From contig NZ_KE384548.1 in NCBI RefSeq assembly GCF_000426625.1, positions 896,835-960,834 on the forward strand: DNA of 64,000 nt, written 5' to 3'. The translations under genes and the position numbers were made by a program. Shown one piece after another: positions 9,502 to 18,415 of the stretch. The notes under the pieces were generated by a model, which did no database searches, had not been told where the DNA came from, and saw nothing but the letters and a program-made list of their open reading frames with translations. The first letter of the stretch is position 1, and each line of letters starts with the position of its first letter. The stretch comes from Psychrilyobacter atlanticus DSM 19335. GTDB taxonomy: Bacteria > Fusobacteriota > Fusobacteriia > Fusobacteriales > Fusobacteriaceae.

Positions 9502-9706
9502 ACAACCACCTCTTAAATTATTTAGCACGATATCAATTTAGTCTTTCCAATATCACTTTTTTAACATTTTTAATTATCATCAAACAAATTTCACTTTAAT
9601 ACTACACTATTTAACTTTATTTTTCAATCAACTTAACGACACTTTGAAAATATATATATATATTAACAAAAGTAATAAATTATATATATGCATTTATTAA
9701 ATTTCA

Positions 9707-9735
9707 TTGTGAATAGAGGAAAAATAAAGTATAAT
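9707..9735 (+). promoter_or_regulatory. Probable sigma70 promoter for the 739-residue gene
   Basis: TTGTGA at 9707-9712, a 17-base spacer, and a perfect TATAAT at 9730-9735. This sits 33 bases before the TTG start at 9768. Confidence 0.6.
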
Positions 9736-9767
9736 TAATCGAATATATTTATGCAGGAGGGAACGAT

Positions 9768-11987
9768 TTGGAAATTTTTAAAAATGTAAATTATAACAAT
9801 TATGCACTTTGGATAGGTGATAATATAAATAAAAAATTAAATATTCCTACAAAAAATGAGTTAGCCTTAACAATCTTCAAAGAACTCAGTGAGGATATAA
9901 AGAAAAAGGTGGAAAATAAAGAGAGACTGACCGAAGTTTCCCAGGTGTTTTTAGATAGTGCTACTGGAAATATGCTAAATTTAATCTCGCTTCTTAGCAG
10001 TGAGTTAGAACTAGAAGATAGGCCAAATCCCTATTCCTATCTTTCAGAAATAGGTGCTATAGATACTATAATCACCCATGACCATTCTGAAATTTTAGAA
10101 TCTATATGGAAAGAAGGAGAGATCCATAACGTCTTTTGCGAAAAAGAACTCACAAGATCTAATGTTAACTTATTTAAGATCTTAGGAGATTATAACCATA
10201 CAGAAAGGATAATATTAACTTCTCAAAATATGAGAAAAGTTAAGAAATTAAAATTATATGATCATTTTTGGAAAAAATTGAATGGAGAATTAGAAAATAA
10301 AAATTTGATCTTACTAGGAGTTAACCTAGATGAAGACACCAAAGATATTCTTAGTCTGGTATTTTCTAAAACAAATTTATTAAATACAGCTAGATATTTT
10401 GTAACTTCTAACCCTATCTCTTTAGAGGACGAATCATGGTTAATTTCAAATGAATTTGAATTTATCTACGAAGATGACTTAAACTTTGTAAAAAAAATGG
10501 CTTTATATTTTAATAATGAAAATATAGACACCATAAAAAAAGAGATTGATTTAGTTGAGGATATAGAAAATATTCAATCGATTGAGATCGAAGGTAACAA
10601 TCAGATTGAAGAGAGTAAACTAAATACCAAAATTTTAGAAGAAATCGTAGAAAAAGTAATGGTTGAAGAAGAAAAAAGTGAAAATATAGAAGAAGTACAA
10701 TTAAAAATATTTGAAAAGGAAGAAGACGCCACAGTAATCGATGAAAAAACAAATAATCTAGAGGTCCATGAAATAGCTGTAGACAAGGAAGAAAAAGTAA
10801 TTGAAGAGTCTTTCGAGACTCTAGAAATAAATGTAGAGGTTCAAACAACAACGGTCAAATCAGTGGAAGAAATAGAAGAAACAGCAATTGAAGATACCTT
10901 TGAGGCTGTAGAAAAAAAGATCAAGGTTGAAACAATAAAGCTTCAGTCTACTGAAGTGGAAGAAGAAATTCCCACAGCAACTGATGAAAAAGATGAAACT
11001 ATAATTGATAGTGCCTTTGAGGCTATAGAGGAACATATCGAGATTGAAAGAGCAGAAGCCGAACTAACAGAAGAGAAATATATAGTAGAAAACTTAGAAA
11101 TCCCTCTATACCTAGATGAGAAGACACTAAAAGGGGAAATAATTGAAACTGAAGTCAGAAACAGACAAAGAAGATTAGTTGAGTTTAGGGAAAAAAGATA
11201 CCCGTCTTACAAAGTTGATGATTTTTCAGAAATCAACCACTATAAAGCCCTGGATATAAAAGTTCCCTTTGAATCTGCTGAATTTCCTCAGGTAAAATTA
11301 GAGAAAAAAATATTTGCTGGAAAGGTAGATATAAAATGTAATGACCAGACAATCTATGGAGTTGCAATTAAATCTCATATGTCGGGTAAATATCAAGTTG
11401 TAGATTTTAAAAATCATGATTTCACTTTAAGACTTCTATTAGAAGGCGACAAAGTCATGAAGTTTGCCTATAAAATTTCTGAAAATACAGTTAATATCAA
11501 GGGAAGAAATATTTATATATTCTTTAAAAACTTATTCAGCGGATTTGAATTGAATTTTAAAAGTAAAAAAATTAGTGGAAATTTCAAGGTTATTTCAAGT
11601 GAACATGTAGAAAAATTAGATATAATTTTAGACACAATAGATAAATATCTGTCTATAAAGAAACAGATAAAGACTAGAGACATTAATTTAAAAGAACTTC
11701 TAAAAAATACTAGAAGTTTACAGGTCTTATTTAGCTATTATAACAATACTCCCAAGCTAACAACTGGAAACATTACCATCAGAACTAGTTTTTCAGGAGA
11801 TATAAGTAAGATAGAAAAACTTGTACTAAGCTATCCTATCAGTATCAACTTTTTAGGATTTACAAGATCATTTATAGAATCAACTGAGATTGAGATAAAT
11901 AGTTCAAATATAAGCTATACAGAAAATCAATTAGAAGTACAGGCTTTCAATGCTGTTCAAAATACAACATATAAAAAAATCATATAA
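9768..11987 (+). CDS. Degenerate SIR2-like protein with acidic repeat linker; function unknown
   Basis: A 739-residue cytoplasmic protein with no signal peptide. Start is TTG at 9768 with AGGAGG at 9755-9760 and no competing in-frame ATG nearby. Residues about 1-260 follow the layout of SIR2_2-type domains: YALWIGDNINKKLNIPTKNE (usually GAG at the nucleotide loop), IDTIITHDHSEILE (usually TNYD), LFKILGDYNH (usually KLHGD), and KNLILLGVNLDEDT (usually GYSLSD). The usual NAD-site residues, including the His of KLHGD, are replaced, so catalysis is doubtful. Residues about 270-460 are an acidic, low-complexity linker with three imperfect repeats centred on Phe349, Phe378 and Phe417 (SFETLE, TFEAVE, AFEAIE). 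Residues about 500-739 look beta-rich and I do not recognise them. It stands alone behind its own promoter. The SIR2 assignment is a by-eye inference. Confidence 0.6.
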   Translation: MEIFKNVNYNNYALWIGDNINKKLNIPTKNELALTIFKELSEDIKKKVENKERLTEVSQVFLDSATGNMLNLISLLSSELELEDRPNPYSYLSEIGAIDTIITHDHSEILESIWKEGEIHNVFCEKELTRSNVNLFKILGDYNHTERIILTSQNMRKVKKLKLYDHFWKKLNGELENKNLILLGVNLDEDTKDILSLVFSKTNLLNTARYFVTSNPISLEDESWLISNEFEFIYEDDLNFVKKMALYFNNENIDTIKKEIDLVEDIENIQSIEIEGNNQIEESKLNTKILEEIVEKVMVEEEKSENIEEVQLKIFEKEEDATVIDEKTNNLEVHEIAVDKEEKVIEESFETLEINVEVQTTTVKSVEEIEETAIEDTFEAVEKKIKVETIKLQSTEVEEEIPTATDEKDETIIDSAFEAIEEHIEIERAEAELTEEKYIVENLEIPLYLDEKTLKGEIIETEVRNRQRRLVEFREKRYPSYKVDDFSEINHYKALDIKVPFESAEFPQVKLEKKIFAGKVDIKCNDQTIYGVAIKSHMSGKYQVVDFKNHDFTLRLLLEGDKVMKFAYKISENTVNIKGRNIYIFFKNLFSGFELNFKSKKISGNFKVISSEHVEKLDIILDTIDKYLSIKKQIKTRDINLKELLKNTRSLQVLFSYYNNTPKLTTGNITIRTSFSGDISKIEKLVLSYPISINFLGFTRSFIESTEIEINSSNISYTENQLEVQAFNAVQNTTYKKII

Positions 11988-11995
11988 TAAAAATA

Positions 11996-12025
11996 GAGGG
12001 TAGTGATCTGTTGATCATTACCCTC
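11996..12025. terminator. Bidirectional terminator
   Basis: GAGGGTAGTGATC at 11996-12008 pairs with 12013-12025 (one G-T wobble) around a four-base loop. It sits between the convergent 739-residue gene and the small lipoprotein gene. Confidence 0.8.
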
Positions 12026-12032
12026 TTATAAA

Positions 12033-12344
12033 TTATTCTTTTATTACTTCAATAGACTGAACTTCTAAATATTCAGGCCCTGAATCTACAGGATATCCAT
12101 CCTTTAAAGTTCCTCTTACCTCTACTTTTTTTCCCTCATACTTATCTAAATTAACCTTTTCACCACTTAAAGCAGTCAATGGTTTACCTGTATCATCTGA
12201 TAAAACATGGGTACCATACATCCAGGTAGACATCTGTATAGTAGTTAGAATTCCCTCTCTCTTTATACCTTCATCTTTAACTCTATTTGAAGTACAGCCT
12301 CCTAAGACCATCAAACATACTCCTATTAAAATTAGCTTTTTCAT
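12033..12344 (-). CDS. Small lipoprotein, possible OB-fold
   Basis: A 103-residue predicted lipoprotein of unknown function. The signal peptide ends MVLGGC, placing the lipidated Cys at residue 16. The mature part has a YEGKKVEVRGTLKDGYPVDSG segment followed by YLEVQSIEVI near the C-terminus. That resembles the strand pattern of small OB-fold lipoproteins, but this is only inferred. An ATGGAGGTTTT ribosome binding site precedes the ATG. It lies 11 bases after the nucleoside-kinase-like gene on the same strand and probably shares its transcript. Confidence 0.65.
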   Translation of the reverse strand: MKKLILIGVCLMVLGGCTSNRVKDEGIKREGILTTIQMSTWMYGTHVLSDDTGKPLTALSGEKVNLDKYEGKKVEVRGTLKDGYPVDSGPEYLEVQSIEVIKE

Positions 12345-12355
12345 AAAACCTCCAT

Positions 12356-13816
12356 CTAATACTTATAAAAATAACTTCCACCTATAAATTCCTTTAATAT
12401 GGAATTATCTGGTACCAGTTCTTTATCTATTTCTCTGAAGTAACTCAAGAATTTTATGAGTCTTATAGCTTCCTCATAGTGTTGGCTAGATGAGTCTATC
12501 TTCTCCAACTCCTTTGTTGCATATCTTTTTAATACTCCTAATTCATATATTAAATTAGAGTTAAATATTGCATCAGCTTCTTCCTGGTACGGGAAAATAT
12601 TTTTTCCCTCTCCTTTTCGTATAGAGTCCCACATATCCAAAGTTCCATTAGCAGAAGTTCCACGGGACAATGAATCCCTCACAATTCTTCTTAATTTCCT
12701 AACTTCACTTGTTGGTATCCTATTATGATCATCAATATTTAATGCAGTCAAACAACTAATGTAGATCTTAAATTTATGTTTTTTCTCAATATGACTGGTT
12801 AATTTTTCATTTAGACCATGAATTCCTTCTATCAATAATAGTCCATTTTCAGAAAGCTGAGTCTTGACTCCCTTGGTTTCCCTCTGTCCAGTATGAAAAT
12901 TATATATAGGAACTTCTACTTCCTCCCCTGCTGTTAACTTGACCAGATGGTCATTCAATAAATTTAAATCCAATCCATCTATAGATTCAAAATCTTTTTC
13001 CCCATTTTCATCTAAAGGGATATATTTTCTTCCTCTATAATAATTGTCCAAAGATACCACTACCGGTTTTACTCCATTTGCCCTTAACTGAATAGCTAGC
13101 CTTTTGGTAAATGTAGTTTTTCCTGATGAAGAAGGCCCCGCTACCGTAACCAGTTTAATATCTCTACAGTTAGTTATCTCATCTGCTATATAAGCTAATT
13201 TTTTTTCATGTAATGCCTCATTGACTCTTATTAATTCTCCGATATCATCCTCTTGGCTTATTTTATTCAGTGCTCCTACATCTGGAATATCCAATATTTC
13301 ACCCCACCTTTCACTCTCACAAAATATCTTTGCTAATTTAGGGTGATCTACAGTTTTAGGAAGCGTATATACCCCTTCTTTCACAGGGGCTTTTAAAATT
13401 ATTCCATTGTCATCTTCATATTTTAGGATATCAAATAAGTTAATATAACCAGTGCTGGGGAACAACCCATTGTGGAAAAAGTCATAAAATCCATCCATCT
13501 CATATAAACTTATATCATGATCAGGTGAATATTCAACCAATCTGGCTATATCTTCCCTACGATCAAAACATGAATTTTTAACAAATTTACAACTTTTCAT
13601 ATCTTGTCTCTTTACAAGGATATCCGAATGTATTATCTCACTCATCCTTTCTTTGATCAATTGAACTTCCTCTTCTGTGATACTATTTTCCCTTATGATT
13701 TCTCCTAAAACTCCATTATTTAGTGAGTGAAGAATCTTTACTTTTGAATTTGGAAACAGATCATTTGTAGCTTTAATAAATATAAATTTTAATGTTGAAA
13801 AGTATTTTAGGTTCAT
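12356..13816 (-). CDS. Uridine kinase-like nucleoside kinase with tRNA-synthetase-like N-terminus
   Basis: A 486-residue protein. The C-terminal P-loop kinase domain (about residues 220-440) has Walker A GPSSSGKTT, then VVSLDNYYRGR and LLIEGIHGLNE, which are typical of uridine/phosphoribulokinase-type kinases. The N-terminal half resembles the threonyl-tRNA-synthetase-like domain found in a clostridial and Thermotoga family of nucleoside kinases. In that family proteins are usually about 550 residues with an extra N-terminal TGS segment, which seems to be missing here. Exact substrate is not established; a pyrimidine nucleoside is the usual guess. The ATG follows GAGGAGGGGG. It is 24 bases downstream of the lipid kinase gene. 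Confidence 0.82.
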   Translation of the reverse strand: MNLKYFSTLKFIFIKATNDLFPNSKVKILHSLNNGVLGEIIRENSITEEEVQLIKERMSEIIHSDILVKRQDMKSCKFVKNSCFDRREDIARLVEYSPDHDISLYEMDGFYDFFHNGLFPSTGYINLFDILKYEDDNGIILKAPVKEGVYTLPKTVDHPKLAKIFCESERWGEILDIPDVGALNKISQEDDIGELIRVNEALHEKKLAYIADEITNCRDIKLVTVAGPSSSGKTTFTKRLAIQLRANGVKPVVVSLDNYYRGRKYIPLDENGEKDFESIDGLDLNLLNDHLVKLTAGEEVEVPIYNFHTGQRETKGVKTQLSENGLLLIEGIHGLNEKLTSHIEKKHKFKIYISCLTALNIDDHNRIPTSEVRKLRRIVRDSLSRGTSANGTLDMWDSIRKGEGKNIFPYQEEADAIFNSNLIYELGVLKRYATKELEKIDSSSQHYEEAIRLIKFLSYFREIDKELVPDNSILKEFIGGSYFYKY

Positions 13817-13840
13817 AGTTACCCCCTCCTCTAGTATAAA

Positions 13841-14794
13841 TTACTTTGTTTTTTTAGGTAAGCTCGATCTCAGATTTTCTAAAAATTTGTCTATATGTTT
13901 GGGTTCGACCTTCCTATATCCTAGGATATTTAAACTATGTTCTTTACAGCTTATATGTAGTGGAAACTCTGGTCCTTTTTCTCCATCTATATCGGTACGG
14001 ATCTCTTCAGCACAATCTATCCTGATATTATTGGTTCTGAAATAAGTTATCCCATCATCACTGTCTTCTAAATGATTTCTAATTAAAAAGTTTAAAAATG
14101 ATTTAGCTGTATGTACTAGATCTGCTTTTACTATTATTACATCTAACATTCCATCATCTAACTCTGCTTTATATGCAATATTAATGTTCCCAGCTGTTTT
14201 CCCGTTAAAAATAAATACTAAAAAAGCATCTCCTACATAAAAATATTCTTCTCCCTCTACAAAGACCTTTAATTTCTTAAATTTTGGAAGTTCCTTGATC
14301 CCATTGATATAATAAGCCAATTTTCCCATGGTATTTTTAAGATTTGTAGGAGTGTTTTGCGATACTTCTGTAAACAATCCAAAACTCAGTACATTTATAA
14401 AAAATTTTCCATTGACGTATCCTAGATCTATTTTTTTTGATTTAGAATTTATTATCTGTTCACAGGCTTCTCCCATAGTACCAGGTATTCCTATACATTT
14501 AGCAAAATCATTGGCTGTTCCCGTGGGTAAGATACCAACAGGTAGATCTATTTTCTTTTTTTTCATCATATTGATACTGTCACTAACTGATCCATCTCCA
14601 CCAGCTAGGAGTAGATGATCCCAACCCCCATCATTCAAATCTGTAAAAGCATCTTCTAAAGAAGCTTCATAGGAGATTCTAAACGGTATTAATTGATATC
14701 CGTGTTTTTGATATACTCCTATTATCGTATCTATCTCATTTATTATTTTATTATTCCCTGAAAATGGATTATATATTAACTTTACTTTTTTCAC
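13841..14794 (-). CDS. Diacylglycerol kinase-family lipid kinase
   Basis: A 317-residue soluble lipid kinase of the YegS/DgkB/LCB5 type, which phosphorylates diacylglycerol or a related lipid at the membrane surface. The N-terminal catalytic domain shows KLIYNPFSG near the start, the nucleotide-binding LLAGGDGSVSD near residue 68, and LPTGTANDFAK near residue 92. The start is GTG at 14794, preceded by GAGGTGAT. A TATAAT on the minus strand at 14843-14848 may be the -10 of its promoter. It is probably cotranscribed with the downstream kinase-like gene and small lipoprotein gene. Confidence 0.87.
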   Translation of the reverse strand: MKKVKLIYNPFSGNNKIINEIDTIIGVYQKHGYQLIPFRISYEASLEDAFTDLNDGGWDHLLLAGGDGSVSDSINMMKKKKIDLPVGILPTGTANDFAKCIGIPGTMGEACEQIINSKSKKIDLGYVNGKFFINVLSFGLFTEVSQNTPTNLKNTMGKLAYYINGIKELPKFKKLKVFVEGEEYFYVGDAFLVFIFNGKTAGNINIAYKAELDDGMLDVIIVKADLVHTAKSFLNFLIRNHLEDSDDGITYFRTNNIRIDCAEEIRTDIDGEKGPEFPLHISCKEHSLNILGYRKVEPKHIDKFLENLRSSLPKKTK

Positions 14795-14983
14795 CTTATC
14801 ACCTCTATCCTTATGTTTACAAGCTTTCTCTTCTATAATTCTATTATACTACAAAAGATGAAAAAAAAAAATAATAAGAATAGCTCAATTCTCACTCTAA
14901 AAACTCCTATAAAAGGATAGATGATGGTATAAGTCTTTAAAATAATTATTTATTCTATGGTAACTTTAATTTTATGAAAGTGA

Positions 14984-15511
14984 TTATTTCCATTCCTCTA
15001 ACTTTAACTTCCCCTCAGCTTTTTCTTCTAGCCTTGCTAAAAGATATATAAGATCAGAAAGTCTGTTTATATATTTTTTCACTTCTTCACTTATTTCTGT
15101 CTCATCTGCCAAGGATAGTATCCTTCTTTCAGCTCTCCTGGCTATAGTTCTGGCTATATCTAGTTTAGCAGACTGCAGCGTCATTCCCGGCACTATAAAA
15201 CCTTTGAATTCAAACTCTTTTTCCAGCTCATGCACCATATTCGTGATGTGGTCGACATGATACTTTTCAACTGGTTTACTAAATCCCCCTACAGTAGCCA
15301 AACTTCCTCCAACCCTGAATAGATCATGCTGTATCCCTTCTATTATCTCTTTTACCTTTTCTAGTTTCACATAATGTTTTGCTTCTCCAAGGTGTGAATT
15401 CAACTCATCTATTGTTCCATAGGCTTCTACCCTGACATTATTCTTTGCTATTCTTTCGCCGCTCCAAAGAGATGTTTTTCCTCTATCTCCACCCTTAGTA
15501 CTTATAGACAT
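14984..15511 (-). CDS. Cob(I)alamin adenosyltransferase, PduO type
   Basis: Makes adenosylcobalamin from cob(I)alamin and ATP. The N-terminus has the ATP-binding TKGGDRGKTSLWSGERI block, then EAYGTIDELNSHLG, and near the C-terminus RTIARRAERRILSL and NRLSDLIYLLAR. All are hallmarks of the PduO/MMAB family. I place the start at the ATG at 15511 (175 residues), nine bases after an AGGAGGA site at 15521-15527. An ATG nine bases upstream touches that site and is unlikely to be used. No B12-dependent enzyme is in the window. Confidence 0.92.
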   Translation of the reverse strand: MSISTKGGDRGKTSLWSGERIAKNNVRVEAYGTIDELNSHLGEAKHYVKLEKVKEIIEGIQHDLFRVGGSLATVGGFSKPVEKYHVDHITNMVHELEKEFEFKGFIVPGMTLQSAKLDIARTIARRAERRILSLADETEISEEVKKYINRLSDLIYLLARLEEKAEGKLKLEEWK

Positions 15512-15611
15512 AATGCACATTCCTCCTTTACTATGTTTTTTACCTCAATAACTTTATACCCCACTTAGATGAAAATCCTGTTATGGAGAAATACCTCATC
15601 TCTAAAAAATA

Positions 15612-15664
15612 AAATTAAATATCAAAAAAGCTGCTATATAAGCAGCTTTTTTGATATTTAATTT
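15612..15664. terminator. Very long perfect hairpin, bidirectional terminator
   Basis: A 23-bp perfect inverted repeat (15612-15634 with 15642-15664) with a seven-base loop. A GC-rich GCTGC/GCAGC tip is flanked by A6/T6 tracts, so it can terminate in either direction. The right arm ends just before the flavoprotein stop. Confidence 0.88.
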
Positions 15665-15666
15665 GT

Positions 15667-16833
15667 TTATTCGTACAATCCATCCAAAGCTTCAGGTCCC
15701 TCTTTTGACCTTATAAAATGCCCAGCTCTCATGGATGTTTTCATATCACCTATAAGAATAGCTCCAACTATCCTATTATCCCTTACAAAAAATTTTCTAT
15801 ATATACCGTTTTTATTATATCTATAGACAACTGCCCCATTTTCATCTATATTCCCACCCGAAAATAGAGATATCCCTGTAACTTTAAGACGTACCTCAGG
15901 CATAGTAGGGTTATAGTTACGAATCTTGATCCCTGTCATATTCCCACCAGCTACTTCTCCTTGTTCTTTAGAAGGTGCCCATAGTCCATAAAGGGTTCCC
16001 TTATATTCAGCAGCATCTCCAGCAGCAAAAATTCCCTTCACATTAGTCTCCATATGTTCGTCCACAATAATTCCTTTATTAAACTCAATCCCTCCACTTT
16101 CACATAACTCCAGTCTTGGAATAATCCCTGCTGAAAGAACTACGCATCCTGTATCGAAAATCGTCCCATCTTCAAACTCTATTCCCTTTACACTTTTATC
16201 ACCTAAAACCTTTTTAATAGTTTTTCCCAATATAAATTTTATATTCTTTTCCTCTAATGTCTTTTGTAATATATCAGACCCTTCCCTGTCTAATTGCCTG
16301 TGGAGCAACCTATCAGCCGATTCTATCACAGTAACATCTTTGCCTGAGTTTACCAATGAATTAGCAGCTTCTATCCCTAAAATTCCTCCCCCTAATACCA
16401 CAACACGATCACATATCTCTATATGCCTTATTATCTCATCTGAATCACTGGCTCCACGAAATTTAAGGATGCCTTTCTTATCCATCCCTTCTATATTTGG
16501 GTAACGAGGTCTAGCTCCTGTAGCCAAAAGTAGCCTGTCATAAGTCATTACACTTCCATCTTCAAATTCTACTTTTTTATTTTCACTATCTATCCTAACA
16601 GCCTCCTTATTTAAAGTTACTTTTATCTCCTTATCATCATAATAAGCATCTCCATAAGCTATCAATTTTTCTATAGGTGTTTTTTTTGCAAGATATTCAA
16701 TAAGTCTTATCCTGTAATAAAATGGCATAGGTGACTTGGTTACAACAGATATTTCCCCTGTTACATCGTGTTCTCTCACAGAAATCGCAGCAGATATTCC
16801 TGCAATTCCATTTCCTAATATAAGATATTTCAT
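15667..16833 (-). CDS. FAD/NAD(P)-dependent oxidoreductase (NADH:rubredoxin reductase-like)
   Basis: A 388-residue two-dinucleotide-fold flavoprotein. An FAD-binding GNGIAGISAA opens the protein, followed by the strand pattern YDRLLLATGARPR, an NAD(P)-binding GGGILGIEAA near residue 150, and the second FAD motif GIFAAGDAAE near residue 275. The pattern and length fit the NADH:rubredoxin oxidoreductase/NirB-like family of clostridia, which supplies electrons for oxygen and peroxide reduction in anaerobes. No rubredoxin or flavodiiron protein gene is next to it, so the partner is unknown. An AAGGGGGAA site precedes the ATG. Confidence 0.85.
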   Translation of the reverse strand: MKYLILGNGIAGISAAISVREHDVTGEISVVTKSPMPFYYRIRLIEYLAKKTPIEKLIAYGDAYYDDKEIKVTLNKEAVRIDSENKKVEFEDGSVMTYDRLLLATGARPRYPNIEGMDKKGILKFRGASDSDEIIRHIEICDRVVVLGGGILGIEAANSLVNSGKDVTVIESADRLLHRQLDREGSDILQKTLEEKNIKFILGKTIKKVLGDKSVKGIEFEDGTIFDTGCVVLSAGIIPRLELCESGGIEFNKGIIVDEHMETNVKGIFAAGDAAEYKGTLYGLWAPSKEQGEVAGGNMTGIKIRNYNPTMPEVRLKVTGISLFSGGNIDENGAVVYRYNKNGIYRKFFVRDNRIVGAILIGDMKTSMRAGHFIRSKEGPEALDGLYE

Positions 16834-17167
16834 AAGTTCCCCCTTTTTTTATTTTCATTTGATTATAGAATACAAGTTTTATCAATATTTTCCTTCTAGC
16901 TACCCTTTAATTAGCTGTTTTCTCCATAGGCAAAGCTTCATAAGCTCTCAACTTATAGCCTTCTAAAACTTGACTTTTTAGGTATTGTGACGTATATACA
17001 TTATGGCGAACACTCTAAGCTTAAGTTTTTTTAGAGAAACTTTTTTTGAAAATTTATTTTGCTAGGAAAGATGGAATAGAAAAAAGGTCAGAAAGGATAG
17101 ATCTTAACTATTTAATATCCTAGATATTTAGCTTCTAGAAAAAATATTGTAAGAGGAGGAATAGAAA
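16834..17167. other. Divergent intergenic region with a possible decayed coding fragment
   Basis: 334 bases between the flavoprotein (minus) and the M20D gene (plus). On the minus strand, 16907-17014 is open for 35 codons and reads in part SQYLKSQVLEGYKLRAYEA, ending LPMEKTAN. It has no ATG, and the only in-frame start is a late TTG. It reads like the tail of a lost gene but may be chance. Promoters for both flanking genes should lie here; I see no riboswitch. Confidence 0.35.
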
Positions 17168-18334
17168 TTGAGTAGATTGTGCGAGATAGATAAGGTATTA
17201 CACTCTATGCCTGAAATAGCCTTAAAGGAATATAAAACTGCAGAATTTATAAGAAACAGCTTGAACAAAAGGGGGATTCCCTATGATATTTCAGCAGAAA
17301 CAGGGACTTTAGTTTATTTTCAAGGAGAGGATCTTGAGGTCACGGCTTTTAGAGCAGATATAGATGCACTTCCACTAGCAGATGATTCAAATCATATCTC
17401 ACCATCTTTAAATTCTGGTTTTTCTCATGCTTGCGGTCATTCGGGACACGCATCAGCTTTACTTGAAACAATCTTACGGGTAGATGAAAATATAAAAAAA
17501 GGAATAAAACTAAAAAAATCTCTTTTATTTATCTTCCAACCTGGAGAGGAGGGAGTAGGAGGAGCTAAATATATAATAAAAAGTGAGTCTTTTGAAAAAT
17601 ATAAGGATAGAATAAAATGCTTTTTTGCAACCCATGTGAAACCAGATATATCTCAGGGGATCGTATCTATCAGAGAAGGCTATTTATCTGCTCAAAATAT
17701 AAACCTTAACTGGGATATAGAAGGCCAGGGGTGTCATGGTGCCTACCCTCATATGGGAATAGATATTGTAGTGGTGATATCTGATCTCATAGGTGCATAT
17801 CAAACAATAAGATCTAGAAATATTGATCCAGATGATATGTATATCTTGACTATAGGTAAATTTTTGACAGGATCTAAGATAGATGGCGAGTTTAAACCTG
17901 GAGGAGCAAGAAATATTATACCTAATAATATAGAGCTAGAGGGTACAATAAGGGTGTTTGATCCTAAATATATAGAGATATCTAAAAAAAGGATGGAATC
18001 CATAAATCGGGGATACGAAGAAGCCTATGGTATCAAGATTAATATGGATTTCCAGCCAAACTATCCTCCTATGATTAATGATTCACAACTATATAGAAAG
18101 ATGACCGAGGTCTTAAAAAGTTTGGATGTTAAGTATGAGGACTCTAAAAAAATGACAGGATCGGAAGACTTTTCCTTCTATAGGAATATAGCTCCTACTT
18201 TTATGTTTTTTACAGGAATAAGGGATGAGGAGAAGGGACATACTTCACCACTACACAGTCCTTCCTTTGGTTATGATTTTCAAGCTTTAGAGACAATAAT
18301 TAAAGTGTATATGGGAATTATATATTCAGAATAG
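17168..18334 (+). CDS. M20D-family amidohydrolase (amino-acid N-acyl hydrolase type)
   Basis: A 388-residue metallopeptidase-family amidohydrolase that would cleave an N-acyl or peptide-like amide in the cytoplasm. Start is TTG at 17168, seven bases after AGAGGAGGA. The family blocks are FRADIDALPL near residue 70, HACGHSGHASALL near residue 95, FQPGEEGVGGAKYI with the catalytic Glu near residue 130, TGSEDFSFY near residue 330, and HSPSFGYD near the end. The metal-site block is CGHSGH where the family normally has CGHDGH, an Asp-to-Ser change. Substrate is unknown; family members act on N-acetyl amino acids, hippurate or N-acetyldiaminopimelate. It is a single-gene unit with its own terminator. 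Confidence 0.87.
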   Translation: MSRLCEIDKVLHSMPEIALKEYKTAEFIRNSLNKRGIPYDISAETGTLVYFQGEDLEVTAFRADIDALPLADDSNHISPSLNSGFSHACGHSGHASALLETILRVDENIKKGIKLKKSLLFIFQPGEEGVGGAKYIIKSESFEKYKDRIKCFFATHVKPDISQGIVSIREGYLSAQNINLNWDIEGQGCHGAYPHMGIDIVVVISDLIGAYQTIRSRNIDPDDMYILTIGKFLTGSKIDGEFKPGGARNIIPNNIELEGTIRVFDPKYIEISKKRMESINRGYEEAYGIKINMDFQPNYPPMINDSQLYRKMTEVLKSLDVKYEDSKKMTGSEDFSFYRNIAPTFMFFTGIRDEEKGHTSPLHSPSFGYDFQALETIIKVYMGIIYSE

Positions 18335-18349
18335 GTAGATAATAATAAC

Positions 18350-18382
18350 TAATAAAAGCAGCCGAAATGGCTGCTTTTATTA
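18350..18382. terminator. Bidirectional terminator
   Basis: A 14-bp perfect stem (18350-18363 with 18369-18382) with a GCAGCC/GGCTGC tip and A/T tracts on both sides. It lies between the convergent M20D and folA genes. Confidence 0.88.
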
Positions 18383-18415
18383 GTGTATGTTTTAATGTAA
18401 TCATCTATTTTCAAA

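Noticed and set aside
10510..10851. Minus-strand frame opposite the acidic linker of the 739-residue gene
   Set aside because: Leu/Phe-rich antisense of GAA-rich codons; no start signal.
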